A stretch of 56,537 nucleotides of DNA from an uncultured bacterium (GCA_905215445.1 CAJMPZ010000007.1:1-56537), one strand, 5' to 3'; counted from the first letter of the stretch, positions 31,354-39,954 are shown. Notes: generated by a model not told the origin, from the letters alone. A program made the numbers and translations.

Positions 31354-32433
31354 CTACTCCCCGTGATGGTGGCCACAGCAGCACTCGTGGCCGTCGTCAT
31401 GACCGTGGCCGCCGCAGCACTCGTGGTCCTCGCCGTGATGGTGGCCGCAACCGCACTCATGCTCGTCGCCGTGCTCGCCGCAACCGCAGCCGTCCTCGTG
31501 GGCACCGTGCTCCTCGGGGCGATACTGCGACCAGTCCAGACCGGCGGCGATGGCGTCGGCCTCCTCCTTGTAGAGGACCGTGATGGCCTGGGTGCCCAGC
31601 TTGGCGCCACCGATAGCGTCGAGCATGTCGTAGAGCGTAAAGGCCACGTCGGCGCCGGGCAGCGCGAGCTCGCGGTCGTCGGCGTAAGCAAGGGCCAGGC
31701 GCAGGTCCTTAATGAAGTGCTCGACCATAAAACCGGGCTTGTAGTCGCCGTCGAGCGCCTTGGGAGCCAGGCTCTCCATGGCGCCGGACTTGCCGGTACC
31801 GCCCAAGATCATCTGGCGGGTCTTCTCCAGGTCAAGGCCGCTCAGCTCGGCAAATGCCATGGCGTCTGCCATGCCGACCATGCAGGCGCCCAGCGACACC
31901 TGGTTGGCGAGCTTGGCAGCCTGGCCCTTGCCAGCGCCGTCGAAGCAGCAGATGTTGGCCGCAAAGGTGGCAAGGATGTCGCGGACTGGGGCGATATCGT
32001 TCTCGGTGGCGCCCACGATAGCCGTGAGCGTGCCGGCGATAGCACCAGACTCGCCGCCGGTGACGGGGCAGTCAAACGCCATGCGGCCGGAAACCTGGGC
32101 GGCCTCGGCAATGTCGCGCGCCAGCTCGGGCGAGCTTGTGGTGAGGTCGATCAGGACCGCGCCGGGCTTAGTGCACGCGAGCAGGCCGTCGCCCGCCAGG
32201 TAGAGCTCCTCGACCTCGGAGGGATAACCCACCATGGTAAAGACGACGTCGGCGTTCGCCACGGCATCTGCCGGCGTATCGGCCCAAACGGCACCGCGCT
32301 CGATAAGCGCGGCGGCCTTGGACTTAGTGCGGTTGTTGACCGTGACGGGATAGCCGGCATCCAGGATGTGGCCGGCAATGGGGGCACCCATGATTCCGGT
32401 GCCGATGAATGCGACGGAGAGCTTGTTTGCCAT
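31354..32433 (-). CDS. Beta-hydroxyacid dehydrogenase (HIBADH/GarR type) with Cys/His-rich tail
   Basis: 359 residues. Residues 1-305 are a standard 3-hydroxyisobutyrate / tartronate-semialdehyde reductase type enzyme: Rossmann motif VAFIGTGIMGAPIAGHIL, substrate motif CPVTGGESGAIAGTLT and catalytic-Lys motif GKGQAAKLANQ. The last 54 residues are an unrelated low-complexity tail with 14 His and 9 Cys (for example DEHECGCGHHHGEDHECCGG), absent from the family's normal length of about 290-300. The tail looks like a soft-metal-binding appendage. It heads the four-gene operon, with AAGGAAAGG before the ATG. Substrate uncertain. Confidence 0.85.
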   Translation of the reverse strand: MANKLSVAFIGTGIMGAPIAGHILDAGYPVTVNNRTKSKAAALIERGAVWADTPADAVANADVVFTMVGYPSEVEELYLAGDGLLACTKPGAVLIDLTTSSPELARDIAEAAQVSGRMAFDCPVTGGESGAIAGTLTAIVGATENDIAPVRDILATFAANICCFDGAGKGQAAKLANQVSLGACMVGMADAMAFAELSGLDLEKTRQMILGGTGKSGAMESLAPKALDGDYKPGFMVEHFIKDLRLALAYADDRELALPGADVAFTLYDMLDAIGGAKLGTQAITVLYKEEADAIAAGLDWSQYRPEEHGAHEDGCGCGEHGDEHECGCGHHHGEDHECCGGHGHDDGHECCCGHHHGE

Positions 32434-32530
32434 GAAACCTTTCCTTTTGGGTTGGGTGTTATTACCAGGTTGAATACTCGGTGCCAGCGTTGGGCTGTGA
32501 GTCGAGGGCGATTACGGACGCAGCGCTTGC

Positions 32531-33484
32531 CTACTGGCCGCGCACGCGGCGGACGATGCGGTCGGAAAGCGACGCCTTGTCGGCGCGGTTCTTACCCCAA
32601 AACGCGCAGGCCACCATGCCGGGGCCCACGTGCGAGCCGATGGTAGGACCGACGGAGCTGCGAATGATCGTGACGTCGGCGCAACCCTCCTCCTTGCGGA
32701 TGGCGGCTTCGAGCCAGTCGCCGTCCTTCTCGGCATCGGCCGTCATAATGGCGATGGGCATGGTGCGATCGGGCACATAGTTCTCGCGGAACGACTTGAG
32801 GATGGACTTGAGCGCCTTCTTGCGACCGCGGTTGACGCCGATCAGCGACAGCGAGCCGGCCAGGTCGTAGGACAGCTCGGGTTTGACGTCGAGCTTTGCC
32901 GTGAGCTGTGCCGCCGCGGGCGGAATGCGGCCGCCGGCAGCCAGCGCGTCAAAGCTCTCGAGCGTAAAGTAACCGTGGACATAGGTCTTGGCCTCGTTTG
33001 CCCAGTCGACCAGCTGCTTGGCGGTCAGTCCCGCCGAACGCTGGCGCACGGCCTCAAGCGCCAAGAGCTCGCCGGTCGCACAGGGCAGAGCGTTGTCGAC
33101 CACGTACAGCTCAAAGTTGGGATACTCGGCGCGCACGGCGTCCGCCGCCTGGCACGCGGAGTTGTAGCTCGACGACAGCGCCGAGGTAAAGCACAGGTAG
33201 ACCGTAGGCGTACCCTCTTTGGCGCACTCGGTAAAGAACTCGATATAGCGACCGAGCGACACAGCCGAGGTGGACACGCGGGCACCGGCGCGCATACGGT
33301 CGTAGAACTCCTTGGGTGTGATGCTCGACCAGATGTCGTCCGTGCGCTCTTCGCCATCGATAATGAAGGGGAAACCCAGGATATCGACATCGAGGTTCGC
33401 GGCGACCTCGGGGCTAAAGTCGCAGCAGGTATCGACGACGATGCGGCAACGGTCCGAATGACCGGCGGATGCGGCCTTGTCCAT
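32531..33484 (-). CDS. DegV family fatty-acid-binding protein
   Basis: 317 residues with the DegV pattern: IVVDTCCDFSPEVAANLDVD, ITPKEFYDRMRAGARVSTSAVS, VYLCFTSALSSSYNSA, the LESFDALAAGGRIPPAAA stretch and the C-terminal SSVGPTIGSHVGPGMVACAF. DegV-like (FakB-type) proteins bind a fatty acid for phosphorylation by a FakA kinase, which is not in this window. ATG at 33484 with AAGGAG upstream is chosen over a TTG one codon earlier. Confidence 0.9.
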   Translation of the reverse strand: MDKAASAGHSDRCRIVVDTCCDFSPEVAANLDVDILGFPFIIDGEERTDDIWSSITPKEFYDRMRAGARVSTSAVSLGRYIEFFTECAKEGTPTVYLCFTSALSSSYNSACQAADAVRAEYPNFELYVVDNALPCATGELLALEAVRQRSAGLTAKQLVDWANEAKTYVHGYFTLESFDALAAGGRIPPAAAQLTAKLDVKPELSYDLAGSLSLIGVNRGRKKALKSILKSFRENYVPDRTMPIAIMTADAEKDGDWLEAAIRKEEGCADVTIIRSSVGPTIGSHVGPGMVACAFWGKNRADKASLSDRIVRRVRGQ

Positions 33485-33507
33485 CAAAGCGACTCCTTAC
33501 GTAAAAA

Positions 33508-33534
33508 GGCGGCCACCCGCATGGGATGGCCGCC
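33508..33534 (-). terminator. hpf terminator
   Basis: GGCGGCCA (33508-33515) with TGGCCGCC (33527-33534), extra inner pairing, and TTTTT on the minus strand. Confidence 0.82.
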
Positions 33535-33563
33535 AGCCGTTAACTCATGCAAGTTAACGTATT

Positions 33564-34148
33564 TTACTCGTCAAGTGTTTCGATGCGGGGCTTGATGATG
33601 CCATATCCACCATTCTTACGGTGATACACCACATTGATGAGACCGGTCGTCGCGTTCTCGAACACGTAGAAGTCGTGGCCCAGCAGATCGGTCTGCACCA
33701 GCGCCTGCTCCTCAGTCATCGGGGTGACGTCGATAACCTTCTCGCGGACGAGCAGGTCGTCCTCCTCCTCGGGCAGCAGCAGGTCGGCCAGATCCTCGAC
33801 GCGCTCGACCGGCGCGACATCCGCGGCGCTGGCACCGCCCTGGCGGTTGTCCACGACCTTGGTCTTGAACTTACGCAGCTGGCGGGTGACCTTATCGGCG
33901 GAGAGGTCGATGGCGGCGTACATATCTGCACCGTGCTCGGCAACGCGAATCACCGAACCGCGGGCACGAACCGTAACCTCGACGATTGCCGGGTTGGGGT
34001 TCGAGGGGTTCTTCTCATAGCGAAGTACAACGTCGACCGTCATGGGCTCGATATCGAAAACCTTGAGCGCCTCGCCGATCTTCTCATCCACATGCGCACG
34101 CAGAGCATCGGTTACCGTCGTCTTGCGTCCAGAAACCTTGATATCCAT
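33564..34148 (-). CDS. hpf: Ribosome hibernation promoting factor, long form
   Basis: 194 residues. N-terminal RaiA/YfiA domain (MDIKVSGRKTTVTDALRAHV ... LSADKVTRQLRKFKTKV), an acidic linker, and a C-terminal dimerisation domain (PMTEEQALVQTDLLGHDFYVF ... LINVVYHRKNGGYGIIKP). Long HPF pairs 70S ribosomes into inactive 100S dimers during starvation. ATG at 34148 matches the family start; the open frame continues 20 codons upstream without support. Monocistronic. Its roughly 220-bp leader contains a hairpin built from GCGCACTTT/AAAGTGCG. Confidence 0.93.
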   Translation of the reverse strand: MDIKVSGRKTTVTDALRAHVDEKIGEALKVFDIEPMTVDVVLRYEKNPSNPNPAIVEVTVRARGSVIRVAEHGADMYAAIDLSADKVTRQLRKFKTKVVDNRQGGASAADVAPVERVEDLADLLLPEEEDDLLVREKVIDVTPMTEEQALVQTDLLGHDFYVFENATTGLINVVYHRKNGGYGIIKPRIETLDE

Positions 34149-34371
34149 ACGTGGCTCCAATCTGCCTCGGGGACTTACTGTACTGGCTATGTACCCATTG
34201 CCGTGCATTTAATCACGCGGATTCCCAAAGACCCGAATAACGATTGCTTGATACCGCATACCGAAGTCTCGCACTTTTCTGTGGCAAAGTGCGCTATAGG
34301 AGGGAGCCGGCGACTTTGTATTTGGTCCCGAAAATTGGCTTTGACCTGCTGGTTTTATAGAGATGAAAAAG

Positions 34372-34399
34372 CCGGGCTCCCCTATTGGGGAAGCCCGGC
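34372..34399 (-). terminator. Terminator of the solute-binding lipoprotein gene
   Basis: GCCGGGCT (34372-34379) with AGCCCGGC (34392-34399) plus inner CCC/GGG pairs; TTTTTC follows on the minus strand. Confidence 0.8.
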
Positions 34400-34465
34400 A
34401 GTGCGTGTTGAAACCGTGAAGAGGCATCTCTCCTAGCGCATAGGAGACGCCACCCCTAGCAATAA

Positions 34466-35491
34466 CTAGCTATTAAGCTTGTTAATGTCGTCGTCGGTGA
34501 TGGTGTCTTCCTGGCTGGACGATTTGTCTTCGGAGGGTGCGGTCTCATTGTTGGAATCGGAGGATTCGCTGCCGGAGGATGTGGTCTCGCTGGACTCAGA
34601 GTCGCCCGGCTGCACGTTAGCGCCCGAAACCGTCTTAGTGGTGAGGTCGTAGGGCATCGTGCCGTACCAGACGCAGTGGACCGCCTCGAGCGTGCCGTCG
34701 GCCGTAATACCGTCGAGGGCATCGCTCACGGCACGACACAGTTCGTCATTGGACGAAAGGCCTGCAACACCAAGCGTCGAGGGCGCCTCGAGCGCACCGA
34801 CATAGGAGATCTCGCTCATCAGGCGCGCAAGGTAACCGCCAGCCGTGGAGTCGCAGATCACATAGTCGACCTCGCCGGACTCGAGCGCCTCAAAGCACTC
34901 GTTGATGTTGGAGTAAGTCTTTTGGTTGGCGGTGATGCTCTGCTTAGCAAGCGCCTCCTGCGAGGCCGAGGACATCTGGATACCCAGAGTAGACGTGTTA
35001 AGGGTATCGGTGGAAACGCTCAGCGACCCACCATCGCTGGTTTTACCGAACACGGAAGCGGCATCGTACAGGCAGGTGCCGAGCGAGCTAACGTCCCCAT
35101 CCGTGGAGTTGATCTCGCCGATAAAGATATCAGCCTTTTTGTCACCGAGCGCGGAACCTGCCGAGGACGCATCGACAAAGGCGACCTTAAGGCCCATGCG
35201 GCTTGCGAGGGCGCGGGCAGCGTCGACTGCATACCCCGTGAGCTCGCCGTCAGCGCCCTGCATGGCCTGCGGCGCATCGGAGGTATCGAGGGCAACCGTC
35301 AGGGTACCGGGGGTGACCAGGGCATCATCCGACACCGCGGGCGTGACGGTCTCGTACTCGATCTGGTCGATCGTGGGAGTCGTGAACGTAGACAGCGGGT
35401 TGAACGCGCATCCGCTCAGGCCCAAAACGGCGATGACCGCTGCGGTCCCAGCACCTAACCGAGCCGCGTGCATCAAGCTGCCCCTCACCAT
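34466..35491 (-). CDS. Amino-acid-type ABC solute-binding lipoprotein
   Basis: 341 residues from ATG at 35491. Lipoprotein signal with lipobox (AVIAVLGLSGC, cleavage before Cys at about residue 28), then a family 3 extracellular solute-binding fold (PGTLTVALDTSDAPQAMQGA, LTGYAVDAARALASRMGLKV, DIFIGEIN, ECFEALESGEVDYVICDSTA) and a Ser/Glu/Asp-rich disordered tail of about 60 residues. No permease or ATPase genes are nearby, so it may be an orphan receptor or serve a distant transporter. ATG at 35473 is an alternative start; the frame also stays open to 35872. Confidence 0.78.
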   Translation of the reverse strand: MVRGSLMHAARLGAGTAAVIAVLGLSGCAFNPLSTFTTPTIDQIEYETVTPAVSDDALVTPGTLTVALDTSDAPQAMQGADGELTGYAVDAARALASRMGLKVAFVDASSAGSALGDKKADIFIGEINSTDGDVSSLGTCLYDAASVFGKTSDGGSLSVSTDTLNTSTLGIQMSSASQEALAKQSITANQKTYSNINECFEALESGEVDYVICDSTAGGYLARLMSEISYVGALEAPSTLGVAGLSSNDELCRAVSDALDGITADGTLEAVHCVWYGTMPYDLTTKTVSGANVQPGDSESSETTSSGSESSDSNNETAPSEDKSSSQEDTITDDDINKLNS

Positions 35492-35872
35492 GTCCACTAC
35501 CCTGCCTTCTGTGTCGTATACGATCCGTGCGTTGCGCGGAATATCAGATTGTTCCCACCAGCTGACCTGGTATTTGACCCCACACTTGCGCACCGGGGTG
35601 TTTGCTCGGGAGGCCGCAGCCACCTTCACGACTGGCCCGCTCGCCCGCGAGGCGGTATTGCCCCAAAGAAAGTAGAACGGACGGTGCGGCTTACATCTAG
35701 GACGCGCCATGATCGCGCCGCGCGCACGCGGTTGCTTACGTGGATCCCTTTGACCGCGTCTGTCTTGGACTAGGACGGGCATTTCGTCCGTCCGCAACCA
35801 CAGCCTGGTAGGAACGTAGCGCATTATAGCTAAGTTCAAGCTATAGTTTAAGGTTAGGGGCGTCATTCGCAT
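35492..35872 (-). other. Unassigned leader with open frame into the lipoprotein gene
   Basis: The lipoprotein frame continues 127 codons upstream without a stop. One stretch (CGVKYQVSWWEQSDIPRNAR, then YDTEGRVVDMV) looks protein-like, yet fusion to an N-terminal signal peptide makes no sense. It may be a small upstream gene in frame or a structured leader; no riboswitch was recognised. Confidence 0.35.
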
Positions 35873-35973
35873 CGCGAGTACAGATTTCGCAGGTCGGAGT
35901 GGGCTATTCGTGCCCCTGTGAAGCCCGGAGCTCCCCCTATGGGGAGCTCCGGGGCACCCTTCCTAGGGTGCTG

Positions 35974-36190
35974 TGGCCAAAAAATGGCAAATATGAGTAC
36001 TGTCACCAATTTAGTAACAGGCATTTTTGGCCTCTCGGACAGATTATGCGCTCAGTGTCGCCAACCTGATGCTTAGTTATTCTACATTTGTTTATTATCT
36101 TCTTACTTTATGACGCCTCCGAGTCCTATATTCCTTGATTTTGCTGTTACTGATTTAGTGACAGTACTCATATTTGCCATATTTTGGCCA
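35974..36190. mobile_element. 217-bp MITE-like element, copy 1
   Basis: Terminal inverted repeats of 47 bp (35974-36020 and 36144-36190) match at about 43 of 47 positions. They begin TGGCCAAAA and contain GGCAAATATGAGTACTGTCAC. The interior is AT-rich and has no gene. The left terminus recurs at 50512-50558. Lies between the Vsr-like gene's stop and the lipoprotein leader. Confidence 0.75.
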
Positions 36191-36224
36191 GGGCATATGA
36201 TTAACCCCCTATTTTCGACGTGAA

Positions 36225-37334
36225 TTAGACCGGCTTAAGCCCAAAACACGCCCGCAGCGCGTTAAGCAACGCCTCTTGCTTCTTCCTGCGGGCATCGACA
36301 CGATTCCGGTACCGCTTTCGCATGCGCTGGTGGATGCGCCATGCGAGCACTTCCATCGCTTCCATGTCACAGAGCATTTCGTTGTTGACCGTCGCGACCT
36401 CGATTCCCATAGTAATCAAGCCCGTGTTGCGTTTTTCATCATGGATACGTCCCCTCCGGGAGGAATGGCCCAGCTCACCGTTGTATTCCAGGTCAAACCG
36501 GGCTGTCTCTTGATACGCATCGCAAACTGCATGAGGCATCCCCGAGATTGCCTGCGCACGGTCATCGAACTCGATCTTGTAGTCGGACTTAAAGGGACCG
36601 CAGGCAAACCCGCCATAGGAAAACGGAAGCGAAAACAGAGCGAGCATGATGCACTCCATGGGCGAGAGCAGGTTTTCTGACAGGTAGGGAAACAGACGCA
36701 GCAGTTGTTTGGCCACATTCCCCTTGCATGTCGCAAGGTAATCTGCCAGGCGATCGGGCGTCAGCACCGGTTCGACTTCAAAGTAGCCCACGTCTGCTGG
36801 CTGGTCCTTGTCCTTTGCAAGCCTATTCGCAACAGGCGAGGTGTAGGGAGGCAGATACTTCCCGCGATCGCTCAGTGAAATCTTGGAACACAGTTCCTGG
36901 GCCAGGGCAAATGCCTGGATACAGCCGACCTCGCGGGCAACGGCAACACAAAGGGCCTCGGGAGATAGACTGTACACCCCCGGTTCCACCTCTAGAATCG
37001 AGCCGGCAGGCAACCCGGAACACACGGACCAGCCCACGCCAGGCATGCGGCGGCGCTGCGCCGCAGATCCCACCAGCAAGCACAGATCTTCTTGCACCTC
37101 GCCGCTTTTGGCTCCAATTCGCACCAAGTCAGGAAGATAGATATCCTCGGTCGAGGGCGACGACGTGCGCAGCACACGGCGCTCTTCATCGGGATTAAGG
37201 TCCTTCCAGCTGATATAGCCCATCTGCCGGCGCTCGGCGCGCATCATGCGAAGCGCCGAGGCACCTGTTAGGATTACGGAAGCCGCTAGCTGTTCGCCTG
37301 TCGGCTCGTTGCGCCGCTCAATCTTCACTGCCAC
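36225..37334 (-). CDS. Vsr/DUF559-like endonuclease-fold protein
   Basis: 369 residues. The C-terminal third has the PD-(D/E)XK pattern of Vsr/DUF559 proteins: ARFDLEYNGELGHSSRRGRI, then HDEKRNTGLITMGIEVATV, ending in a basic tail RMRKRYRNRVDARRKK. The middle has EVEPGVYSLSPEALCVAVAREVG and ALAQELCSK, a stretch I associate with poorly characterised coriobacterial proteins; this recollection was not checked. A GTG start at 37334 is preferred because AGGGGTGG lies upstream, 10 bp after the comF stop, which implies coupling; the longer frame is a shadow of comF. Cellular role unknown. Confidence 0.62.
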   Translation of the reverse strand: MAVKIERRNEPTGEQLAASVILTGASALRMMRAERRQMGYISWKDLNPDEERRVLRTSSPSTEDIYLPDLVRIGAKSGEVQEDLCLLVGSAAQRRRMPGVGWSVCSGLPAGSILEVEPGVYSLSPEALCVAVAREVGCIQAFALAQELCSKISLSDRGKYLPPYTSPVANRLAKDKDQPADVGYFEVEPVLTPDRLADYLATCKGNVAKQLLRLFPYLSENLLSPMECIMLALFSLPFSYGGFACGPFKSDYKIEFDDRAQAISGMPHAVCDAYQETARFDLEYNGELGHSSRRGRIHDEKRNTGLITMGIEVATVNNEMLCDMEAMEVLAWRIHQRMRKRYRNRVDARRKKQEALLNALRACFGLKPV

Positions 37335-37344
37335 AAAACCACCC

Positions 37345-38151
37345 CTACCAAACACGTGCGATAGCAAGGCCATCGACTGCCGCAGCGCCGGCACGCTTGA
37401 GCTCCGCCGAGGCTGCTGCCATGGTCGCGCCCGTGGTGATAACGTCATCGATAAGCAGTAGGCGGCGGCCGCGCACGTCCTCAACCGTCTCGTACATGCC
37501 TTGGGCACGCTCGCGACGCTCCTCACGACCGAGTTCGCGCTGGTCGCCATGCCCGTACTTGACGAGAGCATCGAGCAGGGGAACACCCGACAGCTCGCAA
37601 AATGGGCGCGCAATAGCCTCCATATGATCAAAACCACGCCGCCGAAACGCTGCCGCCGTCGCAGGCACAAACACCACCGCATCCGCACCGGACAGCACAC
37701 CTCCTAAGCGTTCGGGCGCTACGACCTGGGCATGCAGGGCGGTGTCGTAAAGCAGCTCCGCCAGATACGGAGCCAGACGTCGCTCGCCCGCATCCTTGTA
37801 CGCTTTAATGATGCGCGGCAGCGGATGCGCGTAGACGGCGCACGCCAGGCAGCGGTCGAGCGCCTCCGACATTGCCGAGGACGTGCCCTCGACCGAACAT
37901 TCAGTGCACAGCAAATCCCCAAACGGGGCGCCGCATCGGGTGCAGCTATGACGTGGGTCGATGAGCGTGAGCGCAGCCAGGCAGTCTTGGCAAATAAGCG
38001 CACCGGCGCGCTCGCAGCCGGCACATCGTGTTGGCGACAATGCCTCGAGCGCCTCGCGTGCCACCCGCTCGGCAAACGGTAGCAATTCGTCCGCAAACGG
38101 TAGGGCGCCGGCACCCTCCAGACGGCTCAATATGTTCAGATGGCTCTTCAA
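37345..38151 (-). CDS. comF: ComF family phosphoribosyltransferase-like protein
   Basis: 268 residues. N-terminal zinc-finger Cys clusters (CAGCERAGALICQDCLAAL; CTRCGAPFGDLLCTEC) precede a type I phosphoribosyltransferase domain with the PRPP loop RRLLLIDDVITTGATMAAAS. ComF proteins are tied to natural transformation and DNA processing. The start appears to be TTG at 38151; its apparent ribosome site AGGGAGGG lies in the arm of the preceding terminator. Followed closely by the endonuclease-like gene. Confidence 0.87.
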   Translation of the reverse strand: MKSHLNILSRLEGAGALPFADELLPFAERVAREALEALSPTRCAGCERAGALICQDCLAALTLIDPRHSCTRCGAPFGDLLCTECSVEGTSSAMSEALDRCLACAVYAHPLPRIIKAYKDAGERRLAPYLAELLYDTALHAQVVAPERLGGVLSGADAVVFVPATAAAFRRRGFDHMEAIARPFCELSGVPLLDALVKYGHGDQRELGREERRERAQGMYETVEDVRGRRLLLIDDVITTGATMAAASAELKRAGAAAVDGLAIARVW

Positions 38152-38154
38152 GAC

Positions 38155-38190
38155 ACAACCCTCCCTACGTTCGGTCGCAGGGAGGGTTGT
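38155..38190 (-). terminator. Terminator/hairpin between ricT and comF
   Basis: 12-bp perfect stem ACAACCCTCCCT (38155-38166) with 38179-38190. It follows ricT, and the comF ribosome site overlaps it, so it could also gate comF translation. Confidence 0.7.
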
Positions 38191-38253
38191 TGATTCAGCG
38201 CTATGATACCCCGATGCGCTCGGGGCAAGGCGAGCTAAATCCGCTCGCGGGCG

Positions 38254-39954
38254 TTATTCGCCGGCGGGCGGTTGTGGTGCAGACGAAGACGGGGTCGAGC
38301 CCTCGCCACCATCCTGGCGCGGCTTGCGGGAACGGCGACGGCGACGGCGCTTTTGACCCTGGTCGGCCGAGCCCTCGCCACCGCGATCCTCGCGCGGCTC
38401 GCGCTCGTCGCGAGCGGCGCCACGCGAAGCCTTGGCAGCAGCCCCCCCGCCATCTCCGGGACGACGGCGCGTGACCTTGACCTCGCCATCCGAGACCTGA
38501 TCGGCCACGGAGGGCACTGAAGGCTTCTGCTGCGCGCCCGAGGAATGGCGACGGCGCGAACGCGGCGCGCGCTCCTCCTCGCCACGTGACTTGCCGCCCT
38601 TGTCGGCAGGCGCGTCGGAGGCCGAGGCGCCCTTGGAAGCGGCACCAGCCTCGCGAGCAGCTGCGGCGCGGAAGGCGTCCTCGCGCTCCTCGCTCGACAG
38701 ATGACGGCGGCGACGTCGTGTGGGGTTCATGCCACCGCCGCGATTCTGCTGCTGGGGCTGTTGAACCTCGCGCTCGCGAGCGCCGTTCTTGCCGGCGGCT
38801 GCGGCCTCGCCGGAATCGCCCGAGCCCGCGCGCTTGCGACGACGACGGCCACCGGCGGCCTCCTCGGCCTCAGGCGTTGCGGCATTGCCACGGCCCTTTC
38901 CGCGGCCACGACCCTCGCCCTGCCCCTGACCGGCACGGGCATCGGATTCAGCATCGCGACGACGGCGCTTGGGCATCGACGTACCGGCCAGACGGTCGGC
39001 ACTCGACAGGCCATCGCCCACGTCGACGCCGTTCTCGCGGTCGAGCTCCATAAGCGCCAGACGCATCTCGGGCGACTCGATGCGCTCGAGCACGTCGCGC
39101 GTCACGCAGTCGGGGCGGCAGTTGCAGCCCTGCTCGGCGGCCTTCTTTTTGCAGCCCTCCGAGCAGGTCATATCGGCCAGGTTGACCTTAAAGACCTTGC
39201 CGTTCTCCAGGCGCAGCACCAGCTGCTCACGCGGCGTGTCATATTCCTGAATACGCGCCTTGCCGAGCGGCGTATCGATGAGCGTCTTCTTTTTGGGCGC
39301 ACGGCTCTTAAAGTCCTTGTACGCTTCGAACTCATAGCGCAGGCAGCACATCAGGCGGCCGCAAACGCCGCTGATCTTGGAGGAATTGAGCGGCAGGTCC
39401 TGCTCTTTTGCCATGCGGATCGAGACGGGCTCAAACTGTCCGCCAAAGCGCGTGCAACAGAGCTCCTGGCCGCACTGGGCATAGCCGCCCACCAGGCGAG
39501 TCTCGTCGCGCACGCCGATCTGGCGCATGTCGACGCGAATGTGCAGCGTCGAGGACAGATCCTTGACGAGCTGGCGAAAATCGACGCGCTCCTCGGCCGC
39601 AAAGTAGAACACGGCCTTCTCGCCGCCAAACAGGTACTCGACGCCCACCGGCTTCATCTCGAGGTCGAGTTCTTTGACCAGACGGCGGAAATCGACCATG
39701 GCCTCGTCGCCCTGGATGGCAAGATCGTCGGCAAGCTGCAGGTCGATGTCGCTCGCCACGCGCAGCACGGGCTTGAGCGGCTGACCGATCTCGTCTTGCG
39801 GCACCTCGAAGGGATCGGCCGTAACCAAGCCGATCTCGGTTCCGCGCTCGGTGGAGCAAATGGCATAATCGGCCTCGAGGATATCCAGGTCCTGCGGGTC
39901 AAACCACAGGTCGCGCGAGGCGTAGGTAAACTTAACGGGTACGACTAACGGCAT
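38254..39954 (-). CDS. ricT: RicT/YaaT-like PSP1 domain protein with long basic tail
   Basis: 566 residues, about twice the usual 275. Residues 1-290 are a PSP1-domain RicT: CGQELCCTRFGGQFEPVSI, GVCGRLMCCLRYEFEAY and CSEGCKKKAAEQGCNCRPDC supply the Cys clusters used for Fe-S binding in the RicA/F/T complex, which acts with RNase Y in mRNA maturation. From about residue 325 to the end is a low-complexity Arg/Gly/Glu/Ala tail with runs such as MPKRRRRDAESDARAG and GQKRRRRRRSRKPRQDG, probably disordered and RNA-binding. Starts within the holB stop region (10-bp overlap), third in tmk-holB-ricT. Confidence 0.85.
   Translation of the reverse strand: MPLVVPVKFTYASRDLWFDPQDLDILEADYAICSTERGTEIGLVTADPFEVPQDEIGQPLKPVLRVASDIDLQLADDLAIQGDEAMVDFRRLVKELDLEMKPVGVEYLFGGEKAVFYFAAEERVDFRQLVKDLSSTLHIRVDMRQIGVRDETRLVGGYAQCGQELCCTRFGGQFEPVSIRMAKEQDLPLNSSKISGVCGRLMCCLRYEFEAYKDFKSRAPKKKTLIDTPLGKARIQEYDTPREQLVLRLENGKVFKVNLADMTCSEGCKKKAAEQGCNCRPDCVTRDVLERIESPEMRLALMELDRENGVDVGDGLSSADRLAGTSMPKRRRRDAESDARAGQGQGEGRGRGKGRGNAATPEAEEAAGGRRRRKRAGSGDSGEAAAAGKNGAREREVQQPQQQNRGGGMNPTRRRRRHLSSEEREDAFRAAAAREAGAASKGASASDAPADKGGKSRGEEERAPRSRRRHSSGAQQKPSVPSVADQVSDGEVKVTRRRPGDGGGAAAKASRGAARDEREPREDRGGEGSADQGQKRRRRRRSRKPRQDGGEGSTPSSSAPQPPAGE

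Noticed and set aside
37335..37700. N-terminal extension of the endonuclease-like protein into comF
   Set aside because: That stretch is the shifted-frame shadow of comF (Cys/Arg-rich, no start signal); the GTG at 37334 has a ribosome site.
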